This document shows positions 47,556 through 59,252 of a stretch of 64,000 nucleotides of DNA, piece after piece. Under the pieces are notes generated by a model, which did no database searches, was not told the origin of the DNA, and saw nothing but the letters and a program-made list of their open reading frames with translations. The stretch covers positions 1,612,001-1,676,000 of the forward strand of contig CM020620.1 in NCBI GenBank assembly GCA_009829735.1, written 5' to 3'. The translations under genes and the position numbers were made by a program. Numbering within the stretch: the stretch's first letter is position 1; each line of letters begins with the position of its first letter. Source of the stretch: Pyropia yezoensis (lineage: Eukaryota > Rhodophyta > Bangiophyceae > Bangiales > Bangiaceae).

Positions 47556-49329
47556 CGCGACCGCCGGGTAGACAGGGGGACATCCGCCGTGGGGGCGGCG
47601 TGGAGTAACCGCGGGGGGGGGGGGGGGGGGGGGGCACCCCGCCGCGCACCAGCCGCGGTCGCAGACGGGGTGGCACCCGCACGGCCCCAAGAGAGGGCCG
47701 GCCACGGAACGTACCAAGGGGGGCAACCAGCAAGGAGTTGAGGGGGGGGAATGGAGGCGGTCAACGGCGCACCTCCCGCGGGACACCCGAGGGCGACGGC
47801 GCACCCACCCGCCTCGCCCCCAACCCCACCCCCCCCCCCCCACCTCCTCGCGACAACCAGCTGCGCGAAACGTGCGGGTGCCGCACCACGGCACGCTACG
47901 ACCGCAGTGAGGCGCGCGCAACCCCAGGCAGCACGGTGCCCCCTCCGCCTCCACAGGGTCGGCCAGGCGGCGCACCGCCTGCCACCACCCTCACGGGCGG
48001 TGTGGCACGGCAACACCAAGAGGGCCAGCCGTCAGGGTAAGGTCACCCCTCCACAGACTGGGCTACCTCGAACGCCGGCCACCTCCTCCTCCAACCCCCC
48101 CCCCCCCCCCCCCCCCCCCCCCACCAAACCCGTCGCCACCCACCGCCGACGGGAGGGGAGGGGGAAAGCCACCTACAATCTGAGGAGAGGCGTAGAGGTG
48201 CACTCAGCGCCGCGCGCCCAGGCAGCAGCCACCCCGTCTTCTTGCCCACCTGCTGCCCCTCGCACAAGGTGGTGTGTCCCCAGTGTGCCCTCTCCCCACT
48301 GTCCCAACCCCATAGGCCGCCAGCAGTGCGCACAGTAGTGCCCCCCCCCCCCCCCCCCCTTCCTCCTCCTCTTCCTCTCCTCCTCGCCTCCAGGGCAAGT
48401 CCTCCCCACCTCCCTCCTGGGGCAGCACTCACCAGGTGCGTGGGCCTGCCAGCAGCCCGGATACACATCCGTCAATGCGGGGGACACACAAGAGACAAAG
48501 AAGAGGGGGCAAAGAAAACAACACGGCAATAAGGGGAAACAAACCCGCTCCACCCCCACCCCGCCCCCTGCCCACGCTCGTCAGCACAAGGAGCTGGCCG
48601 GGAGAGAGCGGCGTAGCCACTCTGGCAGGTGAAGAGCCCCGAGGTGGCTGGTAATGATTGCCCTTCGTCATTGCCCGCAGGAATAAGAACAGCTGTAGCT
48701 CGTGGGAGGTGTGGGGGGGTAGGGAGAGCCGCAGCGGTGTCGAGGTCGTATAGCGTCGGCGGCGGCGGCGGCGGTTGTGGCGGCCAGTCCTAGCGAAGAC
48801 GCACCCGCCCCCCTGCCCTGCGGCAGGCAGGGCCACGACGCCAGAAAATAATTTGCCGCGCCGGCCGGCGGCAAAGGAGCAAGCACCGCGCGCGGGGGGG
48901 AGGAAAGAGCAAGGAGGGGAAGACGGGAGGGGAGGGATCGAGCCTTGATGAGCCACCCCCGCCCCTGCCGACACCGCCCCGATCAACAGGGTAAAAGGCG
49001 TTGCTGCATAGCGGTGGGGGTGGGGATGAGGGTCACGGGGAGTGAGGTTGAGGAGGGGGTGACGGCATATGCGAACACCCTGCGCCGGGCATGACGACAC
49101 ATGCCTGCAGGAAGTGCCGCCCGCATGACGCCGCAAGCCACATGAGCCCGCTCGCCTCGAGGTTTTATGTACACACCCCCGCGACGGAAAGTGGATTGCA
49201 ATATTTTCGTTGGCGGGGAAGTCAGCACTTCCCAGGGCGCATGCTTTGAAATAAAATTCGTCCCCGCCGGTGCACTCACCAAGATGATAAATACAAGTGA
49301 CGGAGTTACCTGCTATCGTGCGCTGCTCC
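47556..49329. other. GC-rich spacer, no supported gene
   Basis: It contains a G run at 47611-47633, a C run of 28 at 48095-48122 and a C run near 48342-48359. Also present are (GGC)n near 48755-48775, TC-rich DNA near 48360-48390, and AT-rich DNA near 49190-49260 with CAATATTTTC. The promoter of the SAPS-like gene should lie at its left end. No ORF has a recognisable domain. Confidence 0.45.
48095..48122 (+). repeat. poly(C) run, about 28 bases
   Basis: Uninterrupted C in a GC-rich spacer. A length error is likely. Confidence 0.75.
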
Positions 49330-49337
49330 CTATCTTC

Positions 49338-50128
49338 CAGGGTTGAGAGGTGATAATTATCACTTCAACATTATAGAGTAAATTATCGCGAAAAGAAACG
49401 ATCACGAGGCTGCCTATTCATAATTTTCAAACGGTCGACTAGGTGTCCCCAGGTGCGTGTGAGCCCTCCATTGAGCAATCGAGCTCGACGAGGGCACGAT
49501 GACCATAAACGCGACCACCGCGGCGGCACCATCCAGATGTGACAGGCGGCCTGCCTCTCACTCGAAGGCACTTCGCGGCGAAGGCGAGGACGTGACTCTC
49601 AGCTGCGTGATCACCACCAACGTGGGGGCCCTTCCTTCGCCGACGTTGTCCTGCGCTACGCCGGCCACATGGGCGGACAGGCTGCACACGACGCGAGGGT
49701 GTCAACCCAGGTCTCCTACACGTGGCGACTACGTGTCACCCCATCGCCACCGGCGACAAGAGGAGCGGCGCGGGGACGCTGTGATGCACCGCCAATAGGG
49801 CAACGATTACACCACCCTTCCTACAACATTGACAGAGGGCGACGAGACCCGACGGCGTGCGCGTGGCAGCTTCCCTGAAAGCGATGCGCCCATCGTCGGT
49901 TGGGAATGAGGGCGGTATGTATGTGGGTGCGAATGTCGGGAGGGCGGTCGCAGACACCATCAGGCGGCTCATCCCCGTCACCACCCCAGGTCAGCCATCT
50001 TGAGTCTGCCAGGGCTTCGAGTCGGAGCACGTGTCAAAACACGTGGTGATAATTATCTCATGATAATTTTGATCATTATCGCAAACTTTTACTAACGATC
50101 GATGGTTTCATGAAATATAACAACCCTG
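49338..50128. mobile_element. non-autonomous DNA transposon, same end family as 1318-14223
   Basis: 791 bp. The left end CAGGGTTGAGAGG matches 1318 onward for about 65 bases. The right end, read inward (CAGGGTTGTTATATTTC), matches the inward sequence from 14223 for about 85 bases, including GTTAGTAAAA and GATAATTATCAC motifs. The flanks are CTATCTTC and CCTTCTTC, a degenerate 8-bp duplication (6 of 8). The internal sequence holds no convincing gene, so it would need a transposase from a full copy such as the one at 11903-13375. Confidence 0.72.
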
Positions 50129-50668
50129 CCTTCTTCCCTTCCCCGTCGGCTGGTGTGGCCCCGTTCTTTGGTTGAGCACGCCGGTGGGCATTAGAGAGCT
50201 TCGGCATGTAAAGTGCGGGTCGGTGGCGTGGGTCGGGGGCACGTTCCTGCCACGTTTGGCCATCAACCCACATGTGACGACCCGTACATGGCTATCTACC
50301 CCCCCGTAAGTCCGACTGCGCCTCCCGCGGCGCGTTTCGCGCAGCCTCGACGCGTACTTAGATAAATTGCGCTCGCGCTGCCCGATACAGTGCGTCCTGG
50401 GTTATATGCGGGGGTCATCCAAGAAAGTAGCCCACTTCAATGCGGACAAACGACAAAGATTGTGAGGCCGGTGTCGTTGTCGAAACGGATTTCCAAAAAT
50501 AGTTGCAATCAATTTGAGACAGAGTCGAGAGAAGTTGGCCTTTTCTCGGCACATTTCGGGACGACCCTTGGTCAAATCCGAACCGGCATCCGCCAGTCTG
50601 ACGGAGGTGACCATGTCTTGCACACAAAGAACCAACACCTTAGCGGCACACCATCCCTCGAAGCAGAC

Positions 50669-51300
50669 TCACTCGTCATCCCCTTCCTCGCTCAACACCA
50701 CCATGTCCACTGTGGCACCAATGGCCTCACAGTCGTCCTCTGCATTCAACCACAGTCTCGCCGCCTCCTCTCTGCCAGCGTGGCTAACCCCATCAAACTC
50801 GTCTGCCAGAGAGGTGTTCGCCTTAACGGCGATGATGTCAGAGACATCCATGTGCACGTCGTCAAATGCAGGCGCAATACCGTGCACGGTACGCCGCACC
50901 TCTGCCACAGTTTCTACTGGCAGCACGCTGGCCTTCAGCCAGCAATTGGCCAAGTGCTCGGTGGGAATGGCCCACCACTCCTCGTCGATGATTCTTGCGG
51001 CGTCGAGCAAGTGGGCCTGGCCTCCTTGCTCGAGCCCACCCACACGTGGCACGACGGGGGGGGGCCGGCCGACGCCACGAGATCGTTGAGGGTTCGGACC
51101 ACGTGCTGCAAAAGACGAAACTTGTACTGACGCTTCAGCGCCGCGATGACCCATGCGTCAAGCGGCTGGTACACTGTCGTGGTATTTGCGATGGTGGCGG
51201 ATCGTAGGAATCGACGCCTGCCCGGATGAATATCTGCAGTGGAAGCACACAAGATTGGATGAGGAAGAAAGCAGCGCCCGTGCAGACAAACGGAGCACAC
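50669..51300 (-). pseudogene. pogo/Tigger-type (DDE_1) transposase C-terminal remnant
   Basis: One minus frame (51300 downward) has ANTTTVYQPLDAWVIAALKRQYKFRLLQHVV. This matches the NTTS-QPLDxGVI-FKxxYR block just after the last catalytic acid of pogo/Tigger/jerky transposases. About 100 bases further on, another frame (51154 downward) has LLDAARIIDEEWWAIPTEHLANCWLKASVLP, the WxxV-xTI-NCWxKAG block that follows. The two blocks are in different frames, so at least one frameshift occurred between them, near 51060-51110. The catalytic DD(E/D) region that should lie upstream (above 51300) is not recognisable. 50137-50668 has no gene. Confidence 0.6.
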
Positions 51301-52561
51301 GAGGCGCGCGATCGCGAGGGAGGTGGAACGGCACGGTCACTGGGGTGGTCAGAAGCAGGAGCCGTGGTGCGGGCGGCGGGCTGACGTTCTTGTGTGACCA
51401 CGGCGGCAAGTGGTTCTGGTCACAGGAGGTATTTTTCGGGGCGTGTGCCAGAGTTCTTGCTTCGTAGCAAATTATGTCCATAAGTGTGGATTTTCTTGGT
51501 CGGGCCCTCGTGCGAGTGCGGCTGGACTATATACGGCCCGTATGTAACCCAGCCAGATAAAAGCCCATAACTACTGTACTTGGAGACCGACAGCTGCCTC
51601 CAGTGCGGCACCTGTCGGTGACGCCCTCTGGACGCCCACGCTTGAGGGCTGGCTTTCCACCGTATTGTGGCGCTCCCTTGGCCACGGCACGGGCTTGGAC
51701 TGTGCACCATGAGTTTCTGTCTTGACCACTGGAACCGCCGTCCCTTCCCACCCCGACTCGGCTTCGTCATGCACCGGTGTTCCCCTCTCGCGGCGCATAG
51801 TATTCGGTTCTTGCCTCCCTCCAGGGGGGCCCCGCAACGCCGCCGACCCCTCCCCTATTCCCCCTTGCTCCCTTGTGCTTCAGCCCCTCTTCCCACCCCC
51901 GCCCCCCCCGTTTCCTCCCCCTGGCCGCTCGAGCCTCCCTCCACGAGGGCCTCCCTCGACGGCAAAGCCAACCTCGATGCCAGCTCTGAGAGGCGCGGCG
52001 CCGCCTGCGGTGGAATTATCTCTTCCTGCGCCAATCAGCTCTCGGCGCGCCCGCCCGCGCGGCCAGAACGGCGTCCCCCCCCCGCAAGCGGTTAGGGCGG
52101 CGCCCCGCCCCCGCGCAGCCAGGGCGCCAGGGCGGCGCCCCCCTCCCACGAGGCCACGACGGCATCCCTCCCAGGGTCACCAGAGAGCGCTCCCAGCGTC
52201 TGTCAGCTGTCTCCGCCGCGCGCACAGGTGCATTCACACGCCCGTAAATACGTGCGAGAAACGGCGGCATGGCGCAAGTGGGAAATTTTTCCGTGCGCCG
52301 AGGGCGAGAGCTCGCGCAACGACCCGATTGATATTTGAATATGTGACGAAGATCGGCGTGGCCGCAAATGTGGGTTGGTCAACGTGGGTCACCGACCCAC
52401 GATTTACCCACGTTTGGTACCCACGACGCAATTGCCGAAGCTCTCTATTGAACGCCTGCGACTGGCAGAGCTGTGTTTTGGCTCACAGCTGCGGCGAGAC
52501 GCCCGGCCGGCGGTAGCCGACGCGCCCCCTCCCGCCCCTTCAGCAGTGGGACCCGTAGCCG
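51301..52561. other. spacer left of the tandem array, no supported gene
   Basis: 51480-51560 is AT-richer with ACTATATAC, a possible TATA-like motif and probably a transposon remnant. 51830-52200 is C-rich with Pro/Arg shadow frames. 52330-52440 is AT-richer. The 5 bases before the array (AGCCG) are unique; the matching right flank is lost in the gap. Confidence 0.35.
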
Positions 52562-53444
52562 TGTAGCAATATGGTTGGCCGTATTGTGACCCTAATATTA
52601 GGGGGGCTACGTCTGGCCCATAACGTTCAATTTGAGAGTCCGGATTGGTCACGGTATCTATAAGTTACGTATGACCAGAGGGACTTGCATCTTGGGGTGG
52701 AGGGTAGTTAGTAGTGTCTCCGAGGGTTTATAACGAGGGGGCCGGCGGCGAATCCACCACCGGCCAAGGTAGAACAACAAAACCCCTCCCATTTGGGCTC
52801 CCATCTTGGTCCCGTGGCTTGCGCTCCAAGGACAGCAACCTTGGCCTCCCGGTGACGTTGGTGCCGATCCCCCGTGGTGAGTGTTCCCTGAGAGTGGACG
52901 TGCAGCGGATTCCTATTGTGCTACATTGATGGAGCAGCAGGGGACGGGTTTCCGTCACCCTGGTGGTGACGCCGTCTTCGGCCCTGGCACGCGGATAGGG
53001 ATCCAGTCCGTTTCTTGTACTCGTGGTGCTGCGATCTGTTTGATTGTGTTGAGTGGTTGCGTTTGACTTCGATCTACTGTTATCCGCCCCCAACTACCCC
53101 CTCGCTCTCTTATTCGTGGTGATTGTTACGTCGGTTGACTGATTGTGACTATGTCTACCCAAGAGACGGGGAACGTTCAAGATGACGGATCGGCGTCGAC
53201 GCCGACCCCGGAGCTGAACCCGGGAACCGGGATCGGTAACCCGATCGACAACATTGAGACGCCGATGCTCTCCGGTGCCGGATCGGCGTTTGGTACGACA
53301 CGGACGGCCCGGGGCGGCGGACCGCCGCAACTGTCCTCTGCCGACCTCACGCCGCCGCCACCTTCACCAGGGGACTCCCTGATGGCATCACTGGCCCGCA
53401 TCGAGGCCCGGTTCACCGGGCTCGACGCCCGTCAAGAGCGTACG
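52562..53444 (+). repeat. array unit 1
   Basis: LTR 52562-52925. The outermost and most diverged LTR, with several differences from the others around 52578 and 52610-52645. The gag start is at 53151. Confidence 0.85.
53151..53444 (+). CDS. gag-like N-terminal fragment (one per array unit)
   Basis: From ATG 53151, about 98 codons (MSTQETGNVQDDG, PELNPGTGIGNPID, DSLMASLARIEARFTGLD) with the Gly/Pro/Thr-rich character of the gag N-termini of the two full elements. The open frame then continues into the next LTR, adding a hydrophobic stretch that is LTR sequence rather than gag. The same frame recurs every 883 bp. It is a fragment and would not encode a capsid. Confidence 0.55.
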
Positions 53445-54327
53445 TGTAGCAATATGGTTGTCCGTATTGTGACCCTAATATTAGGGGGGCTACTTCTAAC
53501 CCTTAACGTTCAATTTGGGAGTCCGTACTGGTCACGGTATCTATAAGTTACGTATGACCAGAGGGACTTGCATCTTGGGGTGGAGGGTAGTTAGTAGTGT
53601 CTCCGAGGGTTTATAACGAGGGGGCCGGCGGCGAATCCACCGCCGGCCAAGGTAGAACAACAAAACCCCTCCCATTTGGGCTCCCATCTTGGTCCCGTGG
53701 CTTGCGCTCCAAGGACAGCAACCTTGGCCTCCCGGTGACGTTGGTGCCGATCCCCCGTGGTGAGTGTTCCCTGAGAGTGGACGTGCAGCGGATTCCTATT
53801 GTGCTACATTGATGGAGCAGCAGGGGACGGGTTTCCGTCACCCTGGTGGTGACGCCGTCTTCGGCCCTGGCACACGGATAGGGATCCAGTCCGTTTCTTG
53901 TACTCGTGGTGCTGCGATCTGTTTGATTGTGTTGAGTGGTTGCGTTTGACTTCGATCTACTGTTACCCGCCCCCAACTACCCCCTCGCTCTCTTATTCGT
54001 GGTGATTGTTACGTCGGTTGACTGATTGTGACTATGTCTACCCAAGAGACGGGGAACGTTCAAGATGACGGATCGGCGTCGACGCCGACCCCGGAGCTGA
54101 ACCCGGGAACCGGGATCGGTAACCCGATCGACAACATTGAGACGCCGATGCTCTCCGGTGCCGGATCGGCGTTTGGTACGACACGGACGGCCGGGGGCGG
54201 CGGACCGCCGCAACTGTCCTCTGCCGACCTCACGCCGCCGCCACCTTCACCAGGGGACTCCCTGATGGCATCACTGGCCCGCATCGAGGCCCGGTTCACC
54301 GGGCTCGACGCCCGTCAAGAGCGTACG
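53445..54327 (+). repeat. array unit 2
   Basis: LTR 53445-53808; gag start 54034. Carries the GGCCGGGGG variant (Ala-Gly) in the gag-like ORF. Confidence 0.85.
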
Positions 54328-55210
54328 TGTAGCAATATGGTTGTCCGTATTGTGACCCTAATATTAGGGGGGCTACTTCTAACCCTTAACGTTCAATTTG
54401 GGAGTCCGTACTGGTCACGGTATCTATAAGTTACGTATGACCAGAGGGACTTGCATCTTGGGGTGGAGGGTAGTTAGTAGTGTCTCCGAGGGTTTATAAC
54501 GAGGGGGCCGGCGGCGAATCCACCACCGGCCAAGGTAGAACAACAAAACCCCTCCCATTTGGGCTCCCATCTTGGTCCCGTGGCTTGCGCTCCAAGGACA
54601 GCAACCTTGGCCTCCCGGTGACGTTGGTGCCGATCCCCCGTGGTGAGTGTTCCCTGAGAGTGGACGTGCAGCGGATTCCTATTGTGCTACATTGATGGAG
54701 CAGCAGGGGACGGGTTTCCGTCACCCTGGTGGTGACGCCGTCTTCGGCCCTGGCACACGGATAGGGATCCAGTCCGTTTCTTGTACTCGTGGTGCTGCGA
54801 TCTGTTTGATTGTGTTGAGTGGTTGCGTTTGACTTCGATCTACTGTTACCCGCCCCCAACTACCCCCTCGCTCTCTTATTCGTGGTGATTGTTACGTCGG
54901 TTGACTGATTGTGACTATGTCTACCCAAGAGACGGGGAACGTTCAAGATGACGGATCGGCGTCGACGCCGACCCCGGAGCTGAACCCGGGAACCGGGATC
55001 GGTAACCCGATCGACAACATTGAGACGCCGATGCTCTCCGGTGCCGGATCGGCGTTTGGTACGACACGGACGGCCCGGGGCGGCGGACCGCCGCAACTGT
55101 CCTCTGCCGACCTCACGCCGCCGCCACCTTCACCAGGGGACTCCCTGATGGCATCACTGGCCCGCATCGAGGCCCGGTTCACCGGGCTCGACGCCCGTCA
55201 AGAGCGTACG
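54328..55210 (+). repeat. array unit 3
   Basis: LTR 54328-54691; gag start 54917. Shares CCACCACCGG in the LTR with unit 1 only, and the GGCCCGGGG gag variant. Confidence 0.85.
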
Positions 55211-56093
55211 TGTAGCAATATGGTTGTCCGTATTGTGACCCTAATATTAGGGGGGCTACTTCTAACCCTTAACGTTCAATTTGGGAGTCCGTACTGGTCA
55301 CGGTATCTATAAGTTACGTATGACCAGAGGGACTTGCATCTTGGGGTGGAGGGTAGTTAGTAGTGTCTCCGAGGGTTTATAACGAGGGGGCCGGCGGCGA
55401 ATCCACCGCCGGCCAAGGTAGAACAACAAAACCCCTCCCATTTGGGCTCCCATCTTGGTCCCGTGGCTTGCGCTCCAAGGACAGCAACCTTGGCCTCCCG
55501 GTGACGTTGGTGCCGATCCCCCGTGGTGAGTGTTCCCTGAGAGTGGACGTGCAGCGGATTCCTATTGTGCTACATTGATGGAGCAGCAGGGGACGGGTTT
55601 CCGTCACCCTGGTGGTGACGCCGTCTTCGGCCCTGGCACACGGATAGGGATCCAGTCCGTTTCTTGTACTCGTGGTGCTGCGATCTGTTTGATTGTGTTG
55701 AGTGGTTGCGTTTGACTTCGATCTACTGTTACCCGCCCCCAACTACCCCCTCGCTCTCTTATTCGTGGTGATTGTTACGTCGGTTGACTGATTGTGACTA
55801 TGTCTACCCAAGAGACGGGGAACGTTCAAGATGACGGATCGGCGTCGACGCCGACCCCGGAGCTGAACCCGGGAACCGGGATCGGTAACCCGATCGACAA
55901 CATTGAGACGCCGATGCTCTCCGGTGCCGGATCGGCGTTTGGTACGACACGGACGGCCCGGGGCGGCGGACCGCCGCAACTGTCCTCTGCCGACCTCACG
56001 CCGCCGCCACCTTCACCAGGGGACTCCCTGATGGCATCACTGGCCCGCATCGAGGCCCGGTTCACCGGGCTCGACGCCCGTCAAGAGCGTACG
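55211..56093 (+). repeat. array unit 4
   Basis: LTR 55211-55574; gag start 55800. GGCCCGGGG gag variant. Confidence 0.85.
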
Positions 56094-56976
56094 TGTAGCA
56101 ATATGGTTGTCCGTATTGTGACCCTAATATTAGGGGGGCTACTTCTAACCCTTAACGTTCAATTTGGGAGTCCGTACTGGTCACGGTATCTATAAGTTAC
56201 GTATGACCAGAGGGACTTGCATCTTGGGGTGGAGGGTAGTTAGTAGTGTCTCCGAGGGTTTATAACGAGGGGGCCGGCGGCGAATCCACCGCCGGCCAAG
56301 GTAGAACAACAAAACCCCTCCCATTTGGGCTCCCATCTTGGTCCCGTGGCTTGCGCTCCAAGGACAGCAACCTTGGCCTCCCGGTGACGTTGGTGCCGAT
56401 CCCCCGTGGTGAGTGTTCCCTGAGAGTGGACGTGCAGCGGATTCCTATTGTGCTACATTGATGGAGCAGCAGGGGACGGGTTTCCGTCACCCTGGTGGTG
56501 ACGCCGTCTTCGGCCCTGGCACACGGATAGGGATCCAGTCCGTTTCTTGTACTCGTGGTGCTGCGATCTGTTTGATTGTGTTGAGTGGTTGCGTTTGACT
56601 TCGATCTACTGTTACCCGCCCCCAACTACCCCCTCGCTCTCTTATTCGTGGTGATTGTTACGTCGGTTGACTGATTGTGACTATGTCTACCCAAGAGACG
56701 GGGAACGTTCAAGATGACGGATCGGCGTCGACGCCGACCCCGGAGCTGAACCCGGGAACCGGGATCGGTAACCCGATCGACAACATTGAGACGCCGATGC
56801 TCTCCGGTGCCGGATCGGCGTTTGGTACGACACGGACGGCCCGGGGCGGCGGACCGCCGCAACTGTCCTCTGCCGACCTCACGCCGCCGCCACCTTCACC
56901 AGGGGACTCCCTGATGGCATCACTGGCCCGCATCGAGGCCCGGTTCACCGGGCTCGACGCCCGTCAAGAGCGTACG
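56094..56976 (+). repeat. array unit 5
   Basis: LTR 56094-56457; gag start 56683. Reads the same as unit 4 wherever I compared them. Confidence 0.85.
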
Positions 56977-57859
56977 TGTAGCAATATGGTTGTCCGTATT
57001 GTGACCCTAATATTAGGGGGGCTACTTCTAACCCTTAACGTTCAATTTGGGAGTCCGTACTGGTCACGGTATCTATAAGTTACGTATGACCAGAGGGACT
57101 TGCATCTTGGGGTGGAGGGTAGTTAGTAGTGTCTCCGAGGGTTTATAACGAGGGGGCCGGCGGCGAATCCACCGCCGGCCAAGGTAGAACAACAAAACCC
57201 CTCCCATTTGGGCTCCCATCTTGGTCCCGTGGCTTGCGCTCCAAGGACAGCAACCTTGGCCTCCCGGTGACGTTGGTGCCGATCCCCCGTGGTGAGTGTT
57301 CCCTGAGAGTGGACGTGCAGCGGATTCCTATTGTGCTACATTGATGGAGCAGCAGGGGACGGGTTTCCGTCACCCTGGTGGTGACGCCGTCTTCGGCCCT
57401 GGCACACGGATAGGGATCCAGTCCGTTTCTTGTACTCGTGGTGCTGCGATCTGTTTGATTGTGTTGAGTGGTTGCGTTTGACTTCGATCTACTGTTACCC
57501 GCCCCCAACTACCCCCTCGCTCTCTTATTCGTGGTGATTGTTACGTCGGTTGACTGATTGTGACTATGTCTACCCAAGAGACGGGGAACGTTCAAGATGA
57601 CGGATCGGCGTCGACGCCGACCCCGGAGCTGAACCCGGGAACCGGGATCGGTAACCCGATCGACAACATTGAGACGCCGATGCTCTCCGGTGCCGGATCG
57701 GCGTTTGGTACGACACGGACGGCCGGGGGCGGCGGACCGCCGCAACTGTCCTCTGCCGACCTCACGCCGCCGCCACCTTCACCAGGGGACTCCCTGATGG
57801 CATCACTGGCCCGCATCGAGGCCCGGTTCACCGGGCTCGACGCCCGTCAAGAGCGTACG
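56977..57859 (+). repeat. array unit 6
   Basis: LTR 56977-57340; gag start 57566. GGCCGGGGG gag variant. Confidence 0.85.
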
Positions 57860-58742
57860 TGTAGCAATATGGTTGTCCGTATTGTGACCCTAATATTAGG
57901 GGGGCTACTTCTAACCCTTAACGTTCAATTTGGGAGTCCGTACTGGTCACGGTATCTATAAGTTACGTATGACCAGAGGGACTTGCATCTTGGGGTGGAG
58001 GGTAGTTAGTAGTGTCTCCGAGGGTTTATAACGAGGGGGCCGGCGGCGAATCCACCGCCGGCCAAGGTAGAACAACAAAACCCCTCCCATTTGGGCTCCC
58101 ATCTTGGTCCCGTGGCTTGCGCTCCAAGGACAGCAACCTTGGCCTCCCGGTGACGTTGGTGCCGATCCCCCGTGGTGAGTGTTCCCTGAGAGTGGACGTG
58201 CAGCGGATTCCTATTGTGCTACATTGATGGAGCAGCAGGGGACGGGTTTCCGTCACCCTGGTGGTGACGCCGTCTTCGGCCCTGGCACACGGATAGGGAT
58301 CCAGTCCGTTTCTTGTACTCGTGGTGCTGCGATCTGTTTGATTGTGTTGAGTGGTTGCGTTTGACTTCGATCTACTGTTACCCGCCCCCAACTACCCCCT
58401 CGCTCTCTTATTCGTGGTGATTGTTACGTCGGTTGACTGATTGTGACTATGTCTACCCAAGAGACGGGGAACGTTCAAGATGACGGATCGGCGTCGACGC
58501 CGACCCCGGAGCTGAACCCGGGAACCGGGATCGGTAACCCGATCGACAACATTGAGACGCCGATGCTCTCCGGTGCCGGATCGGCGTTTGGTACGACACG
58601 GACGGCCGGGGGCGGCGGACCGCCGCAACTGTCCTCTGCCGACCTCACGCCGCCGCCACCTTCACCAGGGGACTCCCTGATGGCATCACTGGCCCGCATC
58701 GAGGCCCGGTTCACCGGGCTCGACGCCCGTCAAGAGCGTACG
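57860..58742 (+). repeat. array unit 7
   Basis: LTR 57860-58223; gag start 58449. GGCCGGGGG gag variant. Confidence 0.85.
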
Positions 58743-59252
58743 TGTAGCAATATGGTTGTCCGTATTGTGACCCTAATATTAGGGGGGCTACTTCTAACCC
58801 TTAACGTTCAATTTGGGAGTCCGTACTGGTCACGGTATCTATAAGTTACGTATGACCAGAGGGACTTGCATCTTGGGGTGGAGGGTAGTTAGTAGTGTCT
58901 CCGAGGGTTATAACGAGGGGGCCGGCGGCGAATCCACCGCCGGCCAAGGTAGAACAACAAAACCCCTCCCATTTGGGCTCCCATCTTGGTCCCGTGGCTT
59001 GCGCTCCAAGGACAGCAACCTTGGCCTCCCGGTGACGTTGGTGCCGATCCCCCGTGGTGAGTGTTCCCTGAGAGTGGACGTGCAGCGGATTCCTATTGTG
59101 CTACATTGATGGAGCAGCAGGGGACGGGTTTCCGTCACCCTGTGGGTGACGCCGTCTTCGGCCCTGGCACACGGATAGGGATCCAGTCCGTTTCTTGTAC
59201 TCGTGGTGCTGCGATCTGTTGATTGTGTTGAGTGGTTGCGTTTGACTTCGAT
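58743..59252 (+). repeat. array unit 8, truncated by the gap
   Basis: LTR from 58743. It shows small length differences from the other units, all close to the gap, which look like end-of-contig sequence errors. Confidence 0.8.

Larger units (their letters stand above)
52562..59252 (+). mobile_element. tandem array of 883-bp LTR-leader-gag units (retrotransposon-derived satellite)
   Basis: Eight head-to-tail units (seven full, one cut by the gap) with an exact 883-bp period. Each has a 364-bp LTR (TGTAGCAATATGG...GTGCTACA), then a primer-site-like TTGATGGAGCAGCAGGGGAC, a leader and the first about 98 codons of a gag-like ORF (MSTQETGNVQDDG). The next LTR starts directly after these. No pol and no purine-rich tract precede the next LTR, so the unit is not a complete small element. 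Units 2-8 are almost identical. The first LTR is the most diverged. This pattern suggests amplification by unequal exchange from a deleted LTR element. Confidence 0.85.

Noticed and set aside
47556-47975. Upstream extension of the SAPS-like frame to 47975
   Set aside because: The extra 140 codons are Gly/Trp/Arg/Pro noise without an in-context ATG; MKRRVQ at 47555 is a more plausible start.
53448-53546. Single-pass membrane protein suggested by the hydrophobic end of the 133-codon frame
   Set aside because: That segment is translated LTR sequence shared by every LTR of the array, so it is not evidence for a host membrane protein.
52562-59252. CRISPR or bacterial-type repeat array
   Set aside because: The repeat is 883 bp long with no short spacers, and its unit is recognisable as an LTR plus primer site plus gag start.
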